Part shown: piece by piece, positions 36,483-46,462 of the stretch
How positions within the stretch are numbered: position 1 is the stretch's first letter
How the letters are laid out: each line of letters starts with the position of its first letter
From: Comamonadaceae bacterium PBBC1
GTDB lineage: Bacteria; Pseudomonadota; Gammaproteobacteria; Burkholderiales; Burkholderiaceae_C
Direction: 5' to 3'
DNA length: 64,000 bases
NCBI GenBank assembly: GCA_002256145.1
Contig: NKIP01000005.1
Location: 236,507 to 300,506, forward strand
Notes under the pieces: model-generated
Told to the model about the DNA's origin: nothing
What the model saw: only the letters and a program-made list of their open reading frames with translations
Database searches by the model: none
Made by a program: the position numbers and the translations under genes

Positions 36483-37463
36483 ATGAAAAAAATGAACATA
36501 TCAGTAGTCACAGTGAGTATGAATCGTACTGAACATTTATTAAAAACTGCTCAGGCTGTTTCAAAACTTGATTTACATAATGAACATATCATCCTTGATT
36601 ATGGGACAACTATTCCTATAAGTCTTGATGATCTGCCGAAAGACTCACGTATTAAATTGCATCGTGCAGAAAGTCCAGACGGTAAGTGGTGGTTGACGCA
36701 CTCATATAACCTCGCCTTTGCACTATCTCAAGGAGATTACATCTTGAAACTTGATGCTGATATAATTCCCTCGGAAAATCTGGCTGACAACTTAACGCAG
36801 GTTTTTAGCAAAACACAAGCTCATCTGTTGTGTAACCGACTCACATTACAGGATTGGAGTCTTCCTAACAAGCTATTTACCACAAATGGGCTATTCTTCT
36901 GCTTGAGAGCAAGTCTTGAAAAAATTGGAGGTTTTAACCCTTATTTGCGTGGATGGGGTTGGGATGAGATTGATCTTTATTCGAGGTTTTTTTACGCTGG
37001 TTTTCCTGTAGGCAGGATTTCTAGGGACGGACTTCAGCCCATAGAGCACGACGATGGACTTCGAGAACATAGTCTACATGTTTATTCCACGATGGTTTAT
37101 CCAGTTTCAAAATCAGAATTAATCCGAATAGATGCGAAAAGACGGATGAGTGTCCAAAACGAAAAAAATAAAAAAATAGCTGTTGCATCTATTGAAAATG
37201 GAATTACTTGGCCAAATTTTAAACAGTATTTAGATTATTATTCTGTTGAATCAAAGCTACCAGAATTGCAAAATATTATTTTATTCAATGTAGATCAGAA
37301 GCGGGTATTAGCCCATAACTTGGTTTATGAATTAATGCGACCTACGCGTTTAAAAAATGCCTATTGGAATTTATTGAGTGTCTTTGAAAAGGGGCCATAT
37401 TCAGAAGATGGAGCTAATTCAATTCTTGATGTTTGTAATATTGACTTGTCGAAGGTATCATAG
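36483..37463 (+). CDS. glycosyltransferase family 2 with galactosyltransferase-like C-terminus
   Basis: A 326-residue GT-A protein starting MKKMNISVVTVSMNR. It has LKLDADIIPS (DxD, near residue 97) and GGFNPYLRGWGWDEIDLYSRF, which matches the Glyco_transf_7C type of acceptor/metal-binding end. It probably adds a hexose to the repeat unit in the cytoplasm. It is AT-rich, unlike genes before 35.7 kb. No DNA between it and the HAD gene beyond 30 bp. Confidence 0.82.
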   Translation: MKKMNISVVTVSMNRTEHLLKTAQAVSKLDLHNEHIILDYGTTIPISLDDLPKDSRIKLHRAESPDGKWWLTHSYNLAFALSQGDYILKLDADIIPSENLADNLTQVFSKTQAHLLCNRLTLQDWSLPNKLFTTNGLFFCLRASLEKIGGFNPYLRGWGWDEIDLYSRFFYAGFPVGRISRDGLQPIEHDDGLREHSLHVYSTMVYPVSKSELIRIDAKRRMSVQNEKNKKIAVASIENGITWPNFKQYLDYYSVESKLPELQNIILFNVDQKRVLAHNLVYELMRPTRLKNAYWNLLSVFEKGPYSEDGANSILDVCNIDLSKVS

Positions 37464-37541
37464 TGAAAATAGTTAGTAATTAGAAATTCTACAGGTTTAA
37501 TAATTTCAAATAAAAAATTTAAATATTAATTAAATAAAAAA

Positions 37542-38693
37542 ATGTATATTAAAAAAACAATATATTTAATATATAATAAATTATTAAACTGGATGCAAAA
37601 GTGTTTGCAAATTAATCCTGGTGAAACTGGACTTGGTGTCACTTGGGTAAAAGCGGAAAAATATTTATCACAAAATGTGTCATTTTTGAATAAATATTTT
37701 GAAGGATTAAACAAGAAAAAATCTATAAAATGGATAAGGTCAACAAATTTTACTAAATATGGATTATTTTTGGTAAAAGATGCATTTGTACTTTCAGTGC
37801 CTTATGACTCATCAATAACGAGTAAAAATAGAAAAATATATACTGCTAGTAAAATATATCAACCAATTATAAGCACACAAAAAACAGATACATTTCATGC
37901 GATGAAATATTTAATGCTCAATAGAAGAGTATTAAACAAACTTGAAATAAAAGGAAGGACTGTTTTATTGGGTGCATATTTCGCAGATAGTAAGAACTAT
38001 TTCCACTTTTGGCTTGATGTAATTGGTGACATATGGTACCTGGAAGAAATGGGTATCTCCCTTGATTCACTTGACCATATACTAATACTGCATTCAAGTA
38101 CAAAATGGCAATCCGAAATTTTAGCATTGTGTAATGTACCAATTGAAAAAATACTAATCTTATCAGACTTTGATTTAATAAAATGTGAGCTGCTTATACT
38201 CCCAATCCGTCCAAAAGGTGGCCAAGTAAACCCTGTATGGATAGTTGAGGCATTGCATAAAACATCAAAATGGAGTTATCATGAAAATTATAAATGTAAA
38301 AGAAAATTATACATTTCTAGGCTTGATGCAGATCGAAGAAAGTTAATAAATGAAAATGATGTTATAGATCTTGTTTCACATCTAGGTTTTGAAGTAATAG
38401 AATGCTCAAAATTAACAGTTGAACAACAGAGGAAATTATTCAATTCTGCAAGCATTGTTATTGCACCGCACGGAGCTGCATTAACCAATGTTGTTTGGAT
38501 GGACAAAAATTCCACCCTTATTGAGCTACTGCCGCATCAGCACGCATATCCTTGTTTCTATGATTTGGCACGTATTATCGGTTTAAAATATATTGCCATA
38601 GAGTGTATGCAGTTAGATAAAAATGAAAATCCATTATTTGCTGATGTTCAAGTTTCTTTAAATGACATAATAAATGTGCTGTTGGAAGTATGA
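37542..38693 (+). CDS. GT61-family glycosyltransferase (DUF563)
   Basis: A 383-residue AT-rich gene. The C-terminal part has IVIAPHGAALTNVVWM and LIELLPHQH, and the middle ADSKNYFHFWLD, hallmarks of GT61 enzymes. Family members transfer xylose, N-acetylglucosamine or other sugars; the nearby UDP-xylose pathway makes xylose an appealing donor, but this is inference. No signal peptide. The gene lies in the AT-rich island and has long AT-rich intergenic flanks of about 80 and 110 bp. Confidence 0.82.
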   Translation: MYIKKTIYLIYNKLLNWMQKCLQINPGETGLGVTWVKAEKYLSQNVSFLNKYFEGLNKKKSIKWIRSTNFTKYGLFLVKDAFVLSVPYDSSITSKNRKIYTASKIYQPIISTQKTDTFHAMKYLMLNRRVLNKLEIKGRTVLLGAYFADSKNYFHFWLDVIGDIWYLEEMGISLDSLDHILILHSSTKWQSEILALCNVPIEKILILSDFDLIKCELLILPIRPKGGQVNPVWIVEALHKTSKWSYHENYKCKRKLYISRLDADRRKLINENDVIDLVSHLGFEVIECSKLTVEQQRKLFNSASIVIAPHGAALTNVVWMDKNSTLIELLPHQHAYPCFYDLARIIGLKYIAIECMQLDKNENPLFADVQVSLNDIINVLLEV

Positions 38694-38806
38694 AATTAAT
38701 ATATCAAATATGTTTATATTTTTAAGAATAATTTGTTAAATGTTTAATAGTGAAAAATAGTAATTAATTATAAATAACAATCAAAAATTTTTTCTTAGTA
38801 AATTTT

Positions 38807-39736
38807 ATGAAAAATAAACCTAATTCCTTTTATATAGTAAGTCCAAGACAAATTTATCGTATGATGATTATTTGTAAAACAAATTTAAAATATAAGATTA
38901 TTGAAATTTTACATTATTTGTCGGTTAAATTAAATCGTGCAAAAGGTGTTTCAACTATAAAGCGCAATCCAGAGCTCATCGTGAGCTTGACAACCATCCC
39001 CGAGCGAATCGACATGTTGGCCTTGTGTCTAGACAGTTTGCTGCGTCAAAGCCTTAAACCTGACCGATTGATTCTTTGGCTGAGTGAAACCCATGAAACT
39101 AATTATAAAGTAATCAATCGGTCATTATTACCTACAGATCTTCTTCGCCTGATACCGAGAGGGCTGGAAATCCGCTGGTGCAAAGACATACGATCTTTCA
39201 GAAAAATAGTGCCCACCCGCCAAGAACATCCTAAGGCTTTGATCGTGACCGCTGACGATGACATTTTTTATCCACGGTACTGGCTGAAAGCGCTTTATGA
39301 AGCCTATCAGGCCGAGCCACAATACGTACATTGCCACCGGGCGCATCGAATTAAATACGACGTAACAGGTACACCCTTATCTTACAACCAATGGCAAATG
39401 ATGGCGGAGGGCTACCAAGGACCTTCATTCGCTTTGTTTCCAACAAGCGGCGGGGGCGCCCTATACGCACCTAATCACTTACACGCGGAAATGTTGAACG
39501 AGAGAGCTTTTCTGTCGCTTTGCCCAAAAGCTGATGATGTCTGGCTCAAAGCCATGTCGCTTATGGCGAATGTGCAATGTAAAAAAGTGGCCAAGGAGAC
39601 GTTCCCGCTGATTGAGTTACGCATTCCCAATAACCGTACGTTATGGTCTGAAAACTCAACAGTTAGTGGCAATGATCCGCAGATCAAGGCTGTAGCTGAG
39701 CGGTATGGCGTTTTCATGGAAAGAAAACATGCTTAA
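38807..39736 (+). CDS. GT-A-fold glycosyltransferase
   Basis: A 309-residue protein with LIVSLTTIPERIDMLALCL at residue ~55, typical of small GT-A enzymes in polysaccharide loci, and VTADDDIFYP (DxD) near residue 145. LCPKADDVWLKAMSL is a further conserved element. The first ~50 codons are strongly AT-rich, the rest GC-richer: the switch is near 38,960, so the gene may be a junction of two sources. Start at the first ATG; a shorter start near the LIVSL segment is possible. Confidence 0.8.
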   Translation: MKNKPNSFYIVSPRQIYRMMIICKTNLKYKIIEILHYLSVKLNRAKGVSTIKRNPELIVSLTTIPERIDMLALCLDSLLRQSLKPDRLILWLSETHETNYKVINRSLLPTDLLRLIPRGLEIRWCKDIRSFRKIVPTRQEHPKALIVTADDDIFYPRYWLKALYEAYQAEPQYVHCHRAHRIKYDVTGTPLSYNQWQMMAEGYQGPSFALFPTSGGGALYAPNHLHAEMLNERAFLSLCPKADDVWLKAMSLMANVQCKKVAKETFPLIELRIPNNRTLWSENSTVSGNDPQIKAVAERYGVFMERKHA

Positions 39737-40190
39737 TTGGCTAGCGAAACTGATTCTGAAAAGCACCGCCATATCTCCAGTGCTGATCAAGTACGACTGA
39801 GTTACATATTGGTCGGGTGAAGTCATGCAGGTGATTGTTTTAGGATTCCTGGTGGTGAGATAGTTCGTTCTCAGTCTTTGCATATTAACCTACTCAAAGT
39901 CGCAGCTTAAACGTTTCAGTTTTGTAGCGACCAGCGTGGATGCTGCTTTCTTCGGCAGCAATGCTCTTTTATGTTGTTGCGTGCGCAAAAGACAGCACTG
40001 TAGTTTTCTAATGTGGTTCTGGTGTTGTTGTGTATGGTTGGGTGTAATAAGGCTTTTTTTACCAGGGTTAGGTTTAAAATTCGTTTGGCTGGGATTAAAA
40101 AAGGAAGTGATGAGTTAGGAGTGGTTATTCTAATCAGGCGCTTTCATAAATTTTCACCACTTTGATGTATTGATATTGAAATTTTTCTAT
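39737..40190. other. gap with no recognised gene
   Basis: About 450 bp between two glycosyltransferase genes. The only frames are short (about 60 codons, around 39936-40118) and look unlike proteins. A small hairpin (TGCTGC/GCAGCA near 39949-39968) precedes a CTCTTTT stretch, too weak for a terminator. It may be the scar of a lost gene or mobile element, but no remnant was recognised. Confidence 0.4.
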
Positions 40191-41123
40191 ATGAGTAAAT
40201 GTTTATCAGTTGTCATACCTTGCTATAACAGTGAAAATTATATAGGCAAGGCAATTGAAAGCGTGTTAAATCAAAGTTATTATCCGATTGAATTAATCGT
40301 TGTTGACGATGGCTCAACAGATAATTCGAGAAATATAATTTCTAGTTACGGTGAAAGAATAAAATTAATTCCAAGTATGAATTTAGGAGCATGTAATGCT
40401 CGTAACTTGGGGCTTAATCATTCAAAATATGATTATGTAATGTTTTTGGATTCTGATGATTATTTGTTGGATGGAGCCATTCCGTTTGATCTAAAGGATG
40501 AAAAAATCTTCGACTTGTTGATTGGTGATTTTTTATACGAAAAAAATAATATTAAATCAAATTCAGAACGCAATCTAAATACGGTGACTCCACTTGAGTT
40601 CTTTGATTTATGGATAAACGGTAACTTTATACCGCCCTGCAGTGTCATATGGCGAAAAGAATTCCTGATTAAAATAGGATCTTGGGATGTAAATATTAAA
40701 AGAAATCAAGATGGTGAAATTGTATTGCGAGCTTTGCTTTATAATCCATCTATTTGTTTTATAAAACAGAAAATAGGTGTTTATGTTCAGCATGAAGATT
40801 TAAATCGAGTGTCAAAAAGAAAAGGTGAAGAAATTATTGTTGGTGATATAAGAATATTTGAGAATTTATTTTCGTTGGCAAAGAGTAGAGCCATTATAAT
40901 TGATTCCATAACGCTTTCTTTTGCCAAAGCTTGGTATTCAATTGCATATGAAGCCTACTATCTAGGTTACGATAATTTAGGTGAAAAAGCACTTAGTCGC
41001 GCACGTCAGTTTGGTCTTATGGGTCATCTTGGCAGTATGAGACATAAAATTATGGCATCTATTTTTGGTCTAAAGATTAAAATGTATTTATCCAGAAAGT
41101 TTTTTGAGTTAAGAAACTTATGA
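40191..41123 (+). CDS. glycosyltransferase family 2
   Basis: A 310-residue GT-A enzyme from the ATG at 40191. It has SVVIPCYNSENYIGKAIESV, VVDDGSTDNS and VMFLDSDDYL (DxD), the classic GT2 pattern, with a C-terminal helical region of unknown specificity. It is AT-rich. The stop overlaps the start of the following gene (ATGA), yet the following gene is GC-richer, so the two come from different backgrounds and are now translationally coupled. Confidence 0.88.
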   Translation: MSKCLSVVIPCYNSENYIGKAIESVLNQSYYPIELIVVDDGSTDNSRNIISSYGERIKLIPSMNLGACNARNLGLNHSKYDYVMFLDSDDYLLDGAIPFDLKDEKIFDLLIGDFLYEKNNIKSNSERNLNTVTPLEFFDLWINGNFIPPCSVIWRKEFLIKIGSWDVNIKRNQDGEIVLRALLYNPSICFIKQKIGVYVQHEDLNRVSKRKGEEIIVGDIRIFENLFSLAKSRAIIIDSITLSFAKAWYSIAYEAYYLGYDNLGEKALSRARQFGLMGHLGSMRHKIMASIFGLKIKMYLSRKFFELRNL

Positions 41124-42241
41124 AAAGAATCCTTTTCATTCAAGTTACAGAGCCCGGCGCCTATCCACCGCTCGTCAATGCTGCCCACTTAATGGTAGAC
41201 GCAGGCTGGCAAGTAAGCTTTCTAGCTTCGCCCGTAGCCGGGTGTACGCTGCAGGTGCCAAGCCGTCCCGGTATCGAAGTGATGGTAATGCCGATACGTT
41301 CTTCGCATGTAGTAAGCAAGCTCAACTACCTCCACTATTGCGCACGCGCCATGGCTTTGGCGTTGAAGATCAAGCCGCATGTTGTCTATACTTCTGATCC
41401 CCTTGGTGCGTTGCCTGGTCTGCTGGCTTCAAAGGTAAGCGGTGCCCGGCTTCTTTACCATGAACACGATAGCCCTAACAATGAAGTTTGTTTAAATGGC
41501 TTGTTACGCTTGGCCCGGCGTGCTGCTTTTAAGCGCGCATCGTTGATCGTCTTTCCGAATGCTGAAAGGGCGCGTCATGCGCAGAGGCAATCTGGATTCA
41601 ACATTGAAAAATTGCGCATAGTCTGGAATGTGCCACTCATTGCAGCGCTACCCTTACTTCGGGATAAGCCGAAACTGCCTTTTGTCTTGTATTACCATGG
41701 TTCGATCAATCCTGAACGCTTGCCGGAAACTGTGCTTGAGGCCGTTGCTTCATTCGGTGGTGCCATTCGCCTAGACGTTGCCGGTTACGAATCGCCTGGC
41801 GCTAAGGGCTATGTACAAAGAATTCTTTCACGTTGGAATCACGGCGAACTCGAGGTTATCCGCTACCTTGGTGAGCAACTCCATACAGATCTGCTACAGA
41901 TTGCTGCACGGTGCCATGCCGGCTTGGTCCTTATGCCCGTTGGTTCTGACGACGTCAACATGAAGCACATGGTTGGTGCCTCAAACAAGGTTTTCGACTA
42001 TATGGCAGCAGGACTACCTTTGATTGTTTCGGACATTTCTGAGTGGCGCGGGTCGTATGTCGATGCAGGTTATGGTATATCGTGTGATCCTCGCACCGTT
42101 GAGAGCGTTAAATCTGCGTTGGGTTGGCTTTATAAGAATCCAGAAATCGTTAGTGAAATTTCGAAGAATTGCAGAGCAAAGATAGAGCTCGATTGGCATT
42201 ATGAAAATGAATTCAAGAAAATCTTATCATTTTTAGATTAA
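41120..42241 (+). CDS. glycosyltransferase family 4 (GT-B)
   Basis: A 373-residue protein overlapping the preceding stop by 4 bp. N-terminal MKRILFIQVTEPGAYPPLVN, HVVYTSDPLGALPGLLAS and a C-terminal NKVFDYMAAGLPLIVSD segment place it in the GT-B fold. The canonical E-x7-E is modified to N-x-V-F-D-Y-M. It transfers an unknown sugar. It is markedly less AT-rich than both flanking genes (40.2-41.1 and 42.3-44.1 kb). Confidence 0.85.
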   Translation: MKRILFIQVTEPGAYPPLVNAAHLMVDAGWQVSFLASPVAGCTLQVPSRPGIEVMVMPIRSSHVVSKLNYLHYCARAMALALKIKPHVVYTSDPLGALPGLLASKVSGARLLYHEHDSPNNEVCLNGLLRLARRAAFKRASLIVFPNAERARHAQRQSGFNIEKLRIVWNVPLIAALPLLRDKPKLPFVLYYHGSINPERLPETVLEAVASFGGAIRLDVAGYESPGAKGYVQRILSRWNHGELEVIRYLGEQLHTDLLQIAARCHAGLVLMPVGSDDVNMKHMVGASNKVFDYMAAGLPLIVSDISEWRGSYVDAGYGISCDPRTVESVKSALGWLYKNPEIVSEISKNCRAKIELDWHYENEFKKILSFLD

Positions 42242-42276
42242 TCATAGATATCTTTTAAAAAAAAGGCAAATATTGT

Positions 42277-43014
42277 ATGAGTTTCAACAACTTTTTTGGT
42301 GGTTTCTGTGTAATTCACGCCCCTTTTGTCTGTGCTGAGCGGAAACCCTATTTCGAAAATGAGTTACAGAGAATTGGTATTGATAAATTTCACATTATTG
42401 AAGCTAGGCCTGTTCTAGATAGTGATTTTCGACTGTTGAAGTACCGTCCTAAATCAAATGGCGTATTAAGTCTAATTGATGCCGCAAAATCGTGTATAGA
42501 ATTTGCAAAGAAAGAAAAATGGGATTCACTGGTAATTTTTGAAGATGATATTATTTTTAGAAAAAATTTTTCTAAATTATGGGAGCAAATTGAAAATGAG
42601 GCTAAAGAATCAAAATTTTCAATAATGTCTCTTCACAGGCGCGGTGCAGATAATAGACTTATAACAGTTGAAAAATTTTTCCAACGAAATAAAATTTTGC
42701 CGTTGATACATAACATGGGCACTCAGTGCGTAATAGTTAAACGAGAATCATATGATAAATTGTTAGAAGCATTGGATATCTGTATTGAAAAAGGGTGGCC
42801 ATATGATTTCTTTTATGGAGTGTCAGGATCACTGGGGTGTAAACTTGTTGCGACTTCTAAGAATCTAGCAGGTCAACGTGGAGGTATTAAATCAACCCTT
42901 CAAGGTAGTAGTGTGAGAAATAATTTTTATTCATCCTTTTTCTCTTGCAGAACATTCATTGAATATATTCCATTGTGGATATATTATTCGATCAAAAATA
43001 AATTGAGAAAATAA
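42277..43014 (+). CDS. glycosyltransferase family 25-like protein
   Basis: A 245-residue AT-rich gene. VIFEDDIIFRKNF (DxD-like EDD near residue 88) and NMGTQCVIVKRESYDKLL resemble the LOS beta-1,4-galactosyltransferase family (GT25). Donor and linkage are not predictable. It is followed after one base by the next glycosyltransferase, so the pair is one transcription unit. Confidence 0.72.
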   Translation: MSFNNFFGGFCVIHAPFVCAERKPYFENELQRIGIDKFHIIEARPVLDSDFRLLKYRPKSNGVLSLIDAAKSCIEFAKKEKWDSLVIFEDDIIFRKNFSKLWEQIENEAKESKFSIMSLHRRGADNRLITVEKFFQRNKILPLIHNMGTQCVIVKRESYDKLLEALDICIEKGWPYDFFYGVSGSLGCKLVATSKNLAGQRGGIKSTLQGSSVRNNFYSSFFSCRTFIEYIPLWIYYSIKNKLRK

Positions 43015-43015
43015 T

Positions 43016-44077
43016 ATGTTTTTATCAATTTGTATTCCGCAATACAATCGAACAAGTTTTCTTATTGAATCACTTTGCAGCTTTTCGATGCAGAGTTTCA
43101 AGGATTTTGAGGTTTGTATTAGTGATGGTGGATCTACTGATGGAGGCCTGCTTGAGATTGAAAGTTTTTTGATCCACTCCGGTATGCGCTATAAAATTAA
43201 ACGGTCGGAAAAAAATATTCAGTATGATGAAAATTTACGTACTTCTATTTCGTTGTCGGAGGGTAAATATATTCTTCTAATGGGAAATGACGACGCTCTT
43301 GTTGATGTCAGTACACTGGCTTACCTGAAAGATTTGTTGGATAAAAATTGCCCTGTAGGGGTTGCCATTACAAACTATCACGAATTGTCAACTGGAAAAG
43401 ACTATCGTCGTATGGTGCGTACAGGTATTCTTGGTGCAGGGCCAGAGATGGCAGCGTCAACTTTTCGTCATTATGCGTTTGTCAGTGGTATTGTTATGGA
43501 CGGTGAATCCGCAAGAGCAGCAACTTCTGATAAATGTGATGGAAGTGAGATGTATCAGATGTACTTGGGATCACGGCTTATTTCTGCAGGCGGGCAATTC
43601 CTCTCGATAGACAAAATTTGTGTACTCAAGGATATTCAAATACCTGGTCAATCTGTTGACAGCTATAAGGCTAAACCAAAAATAGCACCTTGTCCTATTA
43701 TTGAGCGGCCATTGCCAATGGGACAAATTTTACAGACCGTTGCTATTGGTATAGATAGTGTTATTTCTGGTCAAGCAAGAAACAGGTCAGTTTCTCTTGT
43801 TGCAAAACAGCTATATAAGTTCACTTATCCTTTTTGGATTTTCGAGTACCGACGAGTGCAATCTTTCAATTATGCACTGGGTGTGTACTTGGCTCTTAGA
43901 CCTAGTAAAACAATGAATAGAGTCAAGATGCCATTTCTCTCGCGCACAAGTAGTTGGTTAATTTACATTCTGGCTGGTACGCTTGGTTTCTTTACGCCAC
44001 TAAGTCTTTTTGATTCTGCTCGCCCATTTCTATACGCACTTGCTAAGCGTGGGCAGAAGTTAATCCCAAACGCTTGA
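43016..44077 (+). CDS. glycosyltransferase family 2
   Basis: A 353-residue protein with LSICIPQYNRTSFLIESL, VCISDGGSTDGG (nucleotide-binding Asp) and ILLMGNDDALV in the DxD position (NDD). The C-terminal ~120 residues are hydrophobic in part (SWLIYILAGTLGFFTPLS), suggesting membrane association. AT-rich. The shape is that of WcaA-type GT2 enzymes, with an unknown acceptor. Confidence 0.85.
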   Translation: MFLSICIPQYNRTSFLIESLCSFSMQSFKDFEVCISDGGSTDGGLLEIESFLIHSGMRYKIKRSEKNIQYDENLRTSISLSEGKYILLMGNDDALVDVSTLAYLKDLLDKNCPVGVAITNYHELSTGKDYRRMVRTGILGAGPEMAASTFRHYAFVSGIVMDGESARAATSDKCDGSEMYQMYLGSRLISAGGQFLSIDKICVLKDIQIPGQSVDSYKAKPKIAPCPIIERPLPMGQILQTVAIGIDSVISGQARNRSVSLVAKQLYKFTYPFWIFEYRRVQSFNYALGVYLALRPSKTMNRVKMPFLSRTSSWLIYILAGTLGFFTPLSLFDSARPFLYALAKRGQKLIPNA

Positions 44078-44087
44078 GTTCACACCA

Positions 44088-45110
44088 ATGCTTTTAATCG
44101 TTGGAAATCGCGGTGGAACCAATGTGGCTGAAAGTTTAGCGCGTAGTGCGACGCATTTGAACCTTGCCTTTACTTTCGCCGATGCGCGCGACGCGCAGTC
44201 TTCGTTTCGGCTGGTCAATGCGTTTTGCTGGCGTTTTTCCGACCGCCGTTTCGCGCGCATGCGTGCGTTTGGCGTGAACCTGATTAAAGCAGCAAAGCGA
44301 GACCGACCAACTTATCTCTTGACGACTGGCTTGTGTCCGGTGTCAACCGATGTTCTGCATGAGATGCGCAAACTTGGGGTGGTCTGCCTTCACTTTTCAA
44401 CTGACGACCCGTGGAATTCTGGCCAGCGTGCTGAGTGGTTTTTGCGTACCTTGTCGCTGTACGACATAGTATTCACGCCGCGGACAGCCAACATGGCACA
44501 GTTTATTGCTCTTGGGTGCGAACAGGTCCGTTATTTGCCTTTCGGATACGACGAGTTTATCTTCAGTTTACCAATTGTGCGCACTAAGGAACATGCAGCA
44601 TCCGACGTGCTTTTTGTCGGCGGTGCAGACCGTGACCGGGTAGATTTCGTCGAGACACTCTTGGAGGACAAAATTCCTATCTCGTTGGTGGGGGGCTACT
44701 GGGACCGTTACCCATCAGTCAAGGCGCATGCGTTGGGTCATAAGACGCCAGATGAGTTAAGCACTTTGACGCGCAGTGCCAAGGTCAATCTTTGCCTGGT
44801 GCGCCGTGCCAACCGCGACGGTCATGTCATGCGCACCTTCGAAATTGCCGCGCTCGGGGGCTGCATGTTGGTTGAGGACACTGCAGAGCATCGTGACATT
44901 TTCGGTCTGGATGGTGAGTGCGTGCATTATTTCAACGGACCACAACAGGCGGCTGCCAAAATCCGATTGTTGTTGAATGATCAGGTTGTACGCAAACGGC
45001 TTGCTCAAGCGGTGTCTGAAAGAGTCACGGCTGGCGGTCATACCTACACACACCGTTTGCAGTCCATGTTGCAGGCAGCACAATCGTTAACGTCGCTTGC
45101 AAGGGTTTAA
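44088..45110 (+). CDS. CgeB-like GT-B glycosyltransferase
   Basis: A 340-residue protein with LLTTGLCPVSTDVLHEMRK, HFSTDDPWNSG and TFEIAALGGCMLVEDTAEH, matching the CgeB / glycosyl-transferase-1-2 family that often ends spore or LPS glycan clusters. It is GC-richer than the genes before it, marking a composition border near 44,080. It precedes the Wzy-like gene by 5 bp. Confidence 0.78.
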   Translation: MLLIVGNRGGTNVAESLARSATHLNLAFTFADARDAQSSFRLVNAFCWRFSDRRFARMRAFGVNLIKAAKRDRPTYLLTTGLCPVSTDVLHEMRKLGVVCLHFSTDDPWNSGQRAEWFLRTLSLYDIVFTPRTANMAQFIALGCEQVRYLPFGYDEFIFSLPIVRTKEHAASDVLFVGGADRDRVDFVETLLEDKIPISLVGGYWDRYPSVKAHALGHKTPDELSTLTRSAKVNLCLVRRANRDGHVMRTFEIAALGGCMLVEDTAEHRDIFGLDGECVHYFNGPQQAAAKIRLLLNDQVVRKRLAQAVSERVTAGGHTYTHRLQSMLQAAQSLTSLARV

Positions 45111-45115
45111 CCAGA

Positions 45116-46462
45116 ATGACAATTTTACTTTTGTGTTGGGCCTTGCTGTTCCTTGCACTGTTGGCATTTGTTGTTCGTCGCGGCCAACACGGTGGCATCT
45201 TGGTACTGGCCTATTTCGCTGGTTTGTCCCTGATACATGTGCCTGGTGCGCTGATCTATACCGGTACGGCTCCTAATCTGGCCGATGGTTTCGTAACTGA
45301 AACCGGTTTCATCGCAACCTTGGTGGGTCTATCTGCTTTCGTTGTAGGGTCATTGGCGGCTAATTTGCGCGCTTTAAAACAGGTTGTGAACCCGGTTACC
45401 TTAACACTGGACTACCGGCGCGTTGGTAAGGTAATGTTATTGCTGGGCGTTGCTGTGTATTTTTTTGCTATGCCCGTGCTGTCTTTCATACCTTCGGCTA
45501 CAGCCATCATCAGTTCCGCCGGCGGCTTGTTGCCTATGGGATTGTGGTTCTGGCTTTATTCGGCAAAGGTCACCCATGACCGGCGCCGTTTCTGGCTAGG
45601 TCTGGCCATGCTGCCATTGCTCCCATTGTCCACAATGGTCAGTGGCGGTTTCATCGGTTTTGGCGTGTACTGGGTGATTGCCATTGCCGCCTTTGTCTAC
45701 TGCATAGTGCCGCGCAAGCGCTTATTCCTCTTGTTGGCGCCAGTTGTCTTGGGTTTAGGTTTATCTTTTGCAGTCGCTTACTTTGGTGAGCGCAATGCGT
45801 TGCGCGAGTCTGTTTGGATCCAACAAGCGGGGCTGTTGGATCGTTTGAGTCGTGTGACGCAGATGATCGAGCGTTTTGAATTTCTTGATTTGGACAACTT
45901 CGATCATGTAGCCCCAATTAACGATCGTTTAAATCAGAATATCCTGGTCGGAAAGGCCATTGACCAAAGGGAAATGGGCTTGAGCGAGCCAGCCTATGGT
46001 GCCACGGTGCCGCTCTGGATCTTTATCCCTCGTGCGATATGGCCAGACAAACCTGCAGTGGGCGGTAGTGGTGATATTGTGAGCCGTTATACCGGGCTTG
46101 ATTTTGCAGTAGGTACAAGTGTGGGCGTTGGCCAACCGCTGGAGTTCTACATTAACTTCGGCTGGCCAGGTATTGCCGCGGGTTTCGCCCTGTTTGGCTA
46201 CGTGCTGATGCGTTTGGATATGGCGCTGATGCTAGCCTTCAGGCGGTGTGATGTTTACGGTGTGATGCGTGCAGGACTGCCGGGCCTCGCCCTGTTGCAG
46301 CCAGGTGGGAGTCTGATGGAGATGCTGGTCGCAGGCATCGGTGCCTTGATTGCAGCGCCGCTGATAAATCGGCTGTTGAAGAAAACGGGCTGGCTTGAAA
46401 AAGGGCGAGCTAGTGGACGTGGCGCTGTAACGTCTACTGGGCGCAGTAGGTGGAACTCATGA
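45116..46462 (+). CDS. wzy: Wzy-like O-antigen/exopolysaccharide polymerase (polytopic membrane protein)
   Basis: A 448-residue protein with about ten to twelve predicted membrane helices and a large loop (about 240-330, including WIFIPRAIWPDKPAVGG) between helices, as seen in Wzy polymerases. The family is poorly conserved, so the name rests on topology, size and position among glycosyltransferases. It would join repeat units at the periplasmic side. It overlaps the next gene by 4 bp. Its coexistence with an ABC exporter is noted in the findings. Confidence 0.65.
   Translation: MTILLLCWALLFLALLAFVVRRGQHGGILVLAYFAGLSLIHVPGALIYTGTAPNLADGFVTETGFIATLVGLSAFVVGSLAANLRALKQVVNPVTLTLDYRRVGKVMLLLGVAVYFFAMPVLSFIPSATAIISSAGGLLPMGLWFWLYSAKVTHDRRRFWLGLAMLPLLPLSTMVSGGFIGFGVYWVIAIAAFVYCIVPRKRLFLLLAPVVLGLGLSFAVAYFGERNALRESVWIQQAGLLDRLSRVTQMIERFEFLDLDNFDHVAPINDRLNQNILVGKAIDQREMGLSEPAYGATVPLWIFIPRAIWPDKPAVGGSGDIVSRYTGLDFAVGTSVGVGQPLEFYINFGWPGIAAGFALFGYVLMRLDMALMLAFRRCDVYGVMRAGLPGLALLQPGGSLMEMLVAGIGALIAAPLINRLLKKTGWLEKGRASGRGAVTSTGRSRWNS

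Noticed and set aside
39936..40118. 60-codon frame in the 39.7-40.2 kb gap
   Set aside because: Cys/Trp-rich, no Shine-Dalgarno and no similarity to anything known; probably chance.
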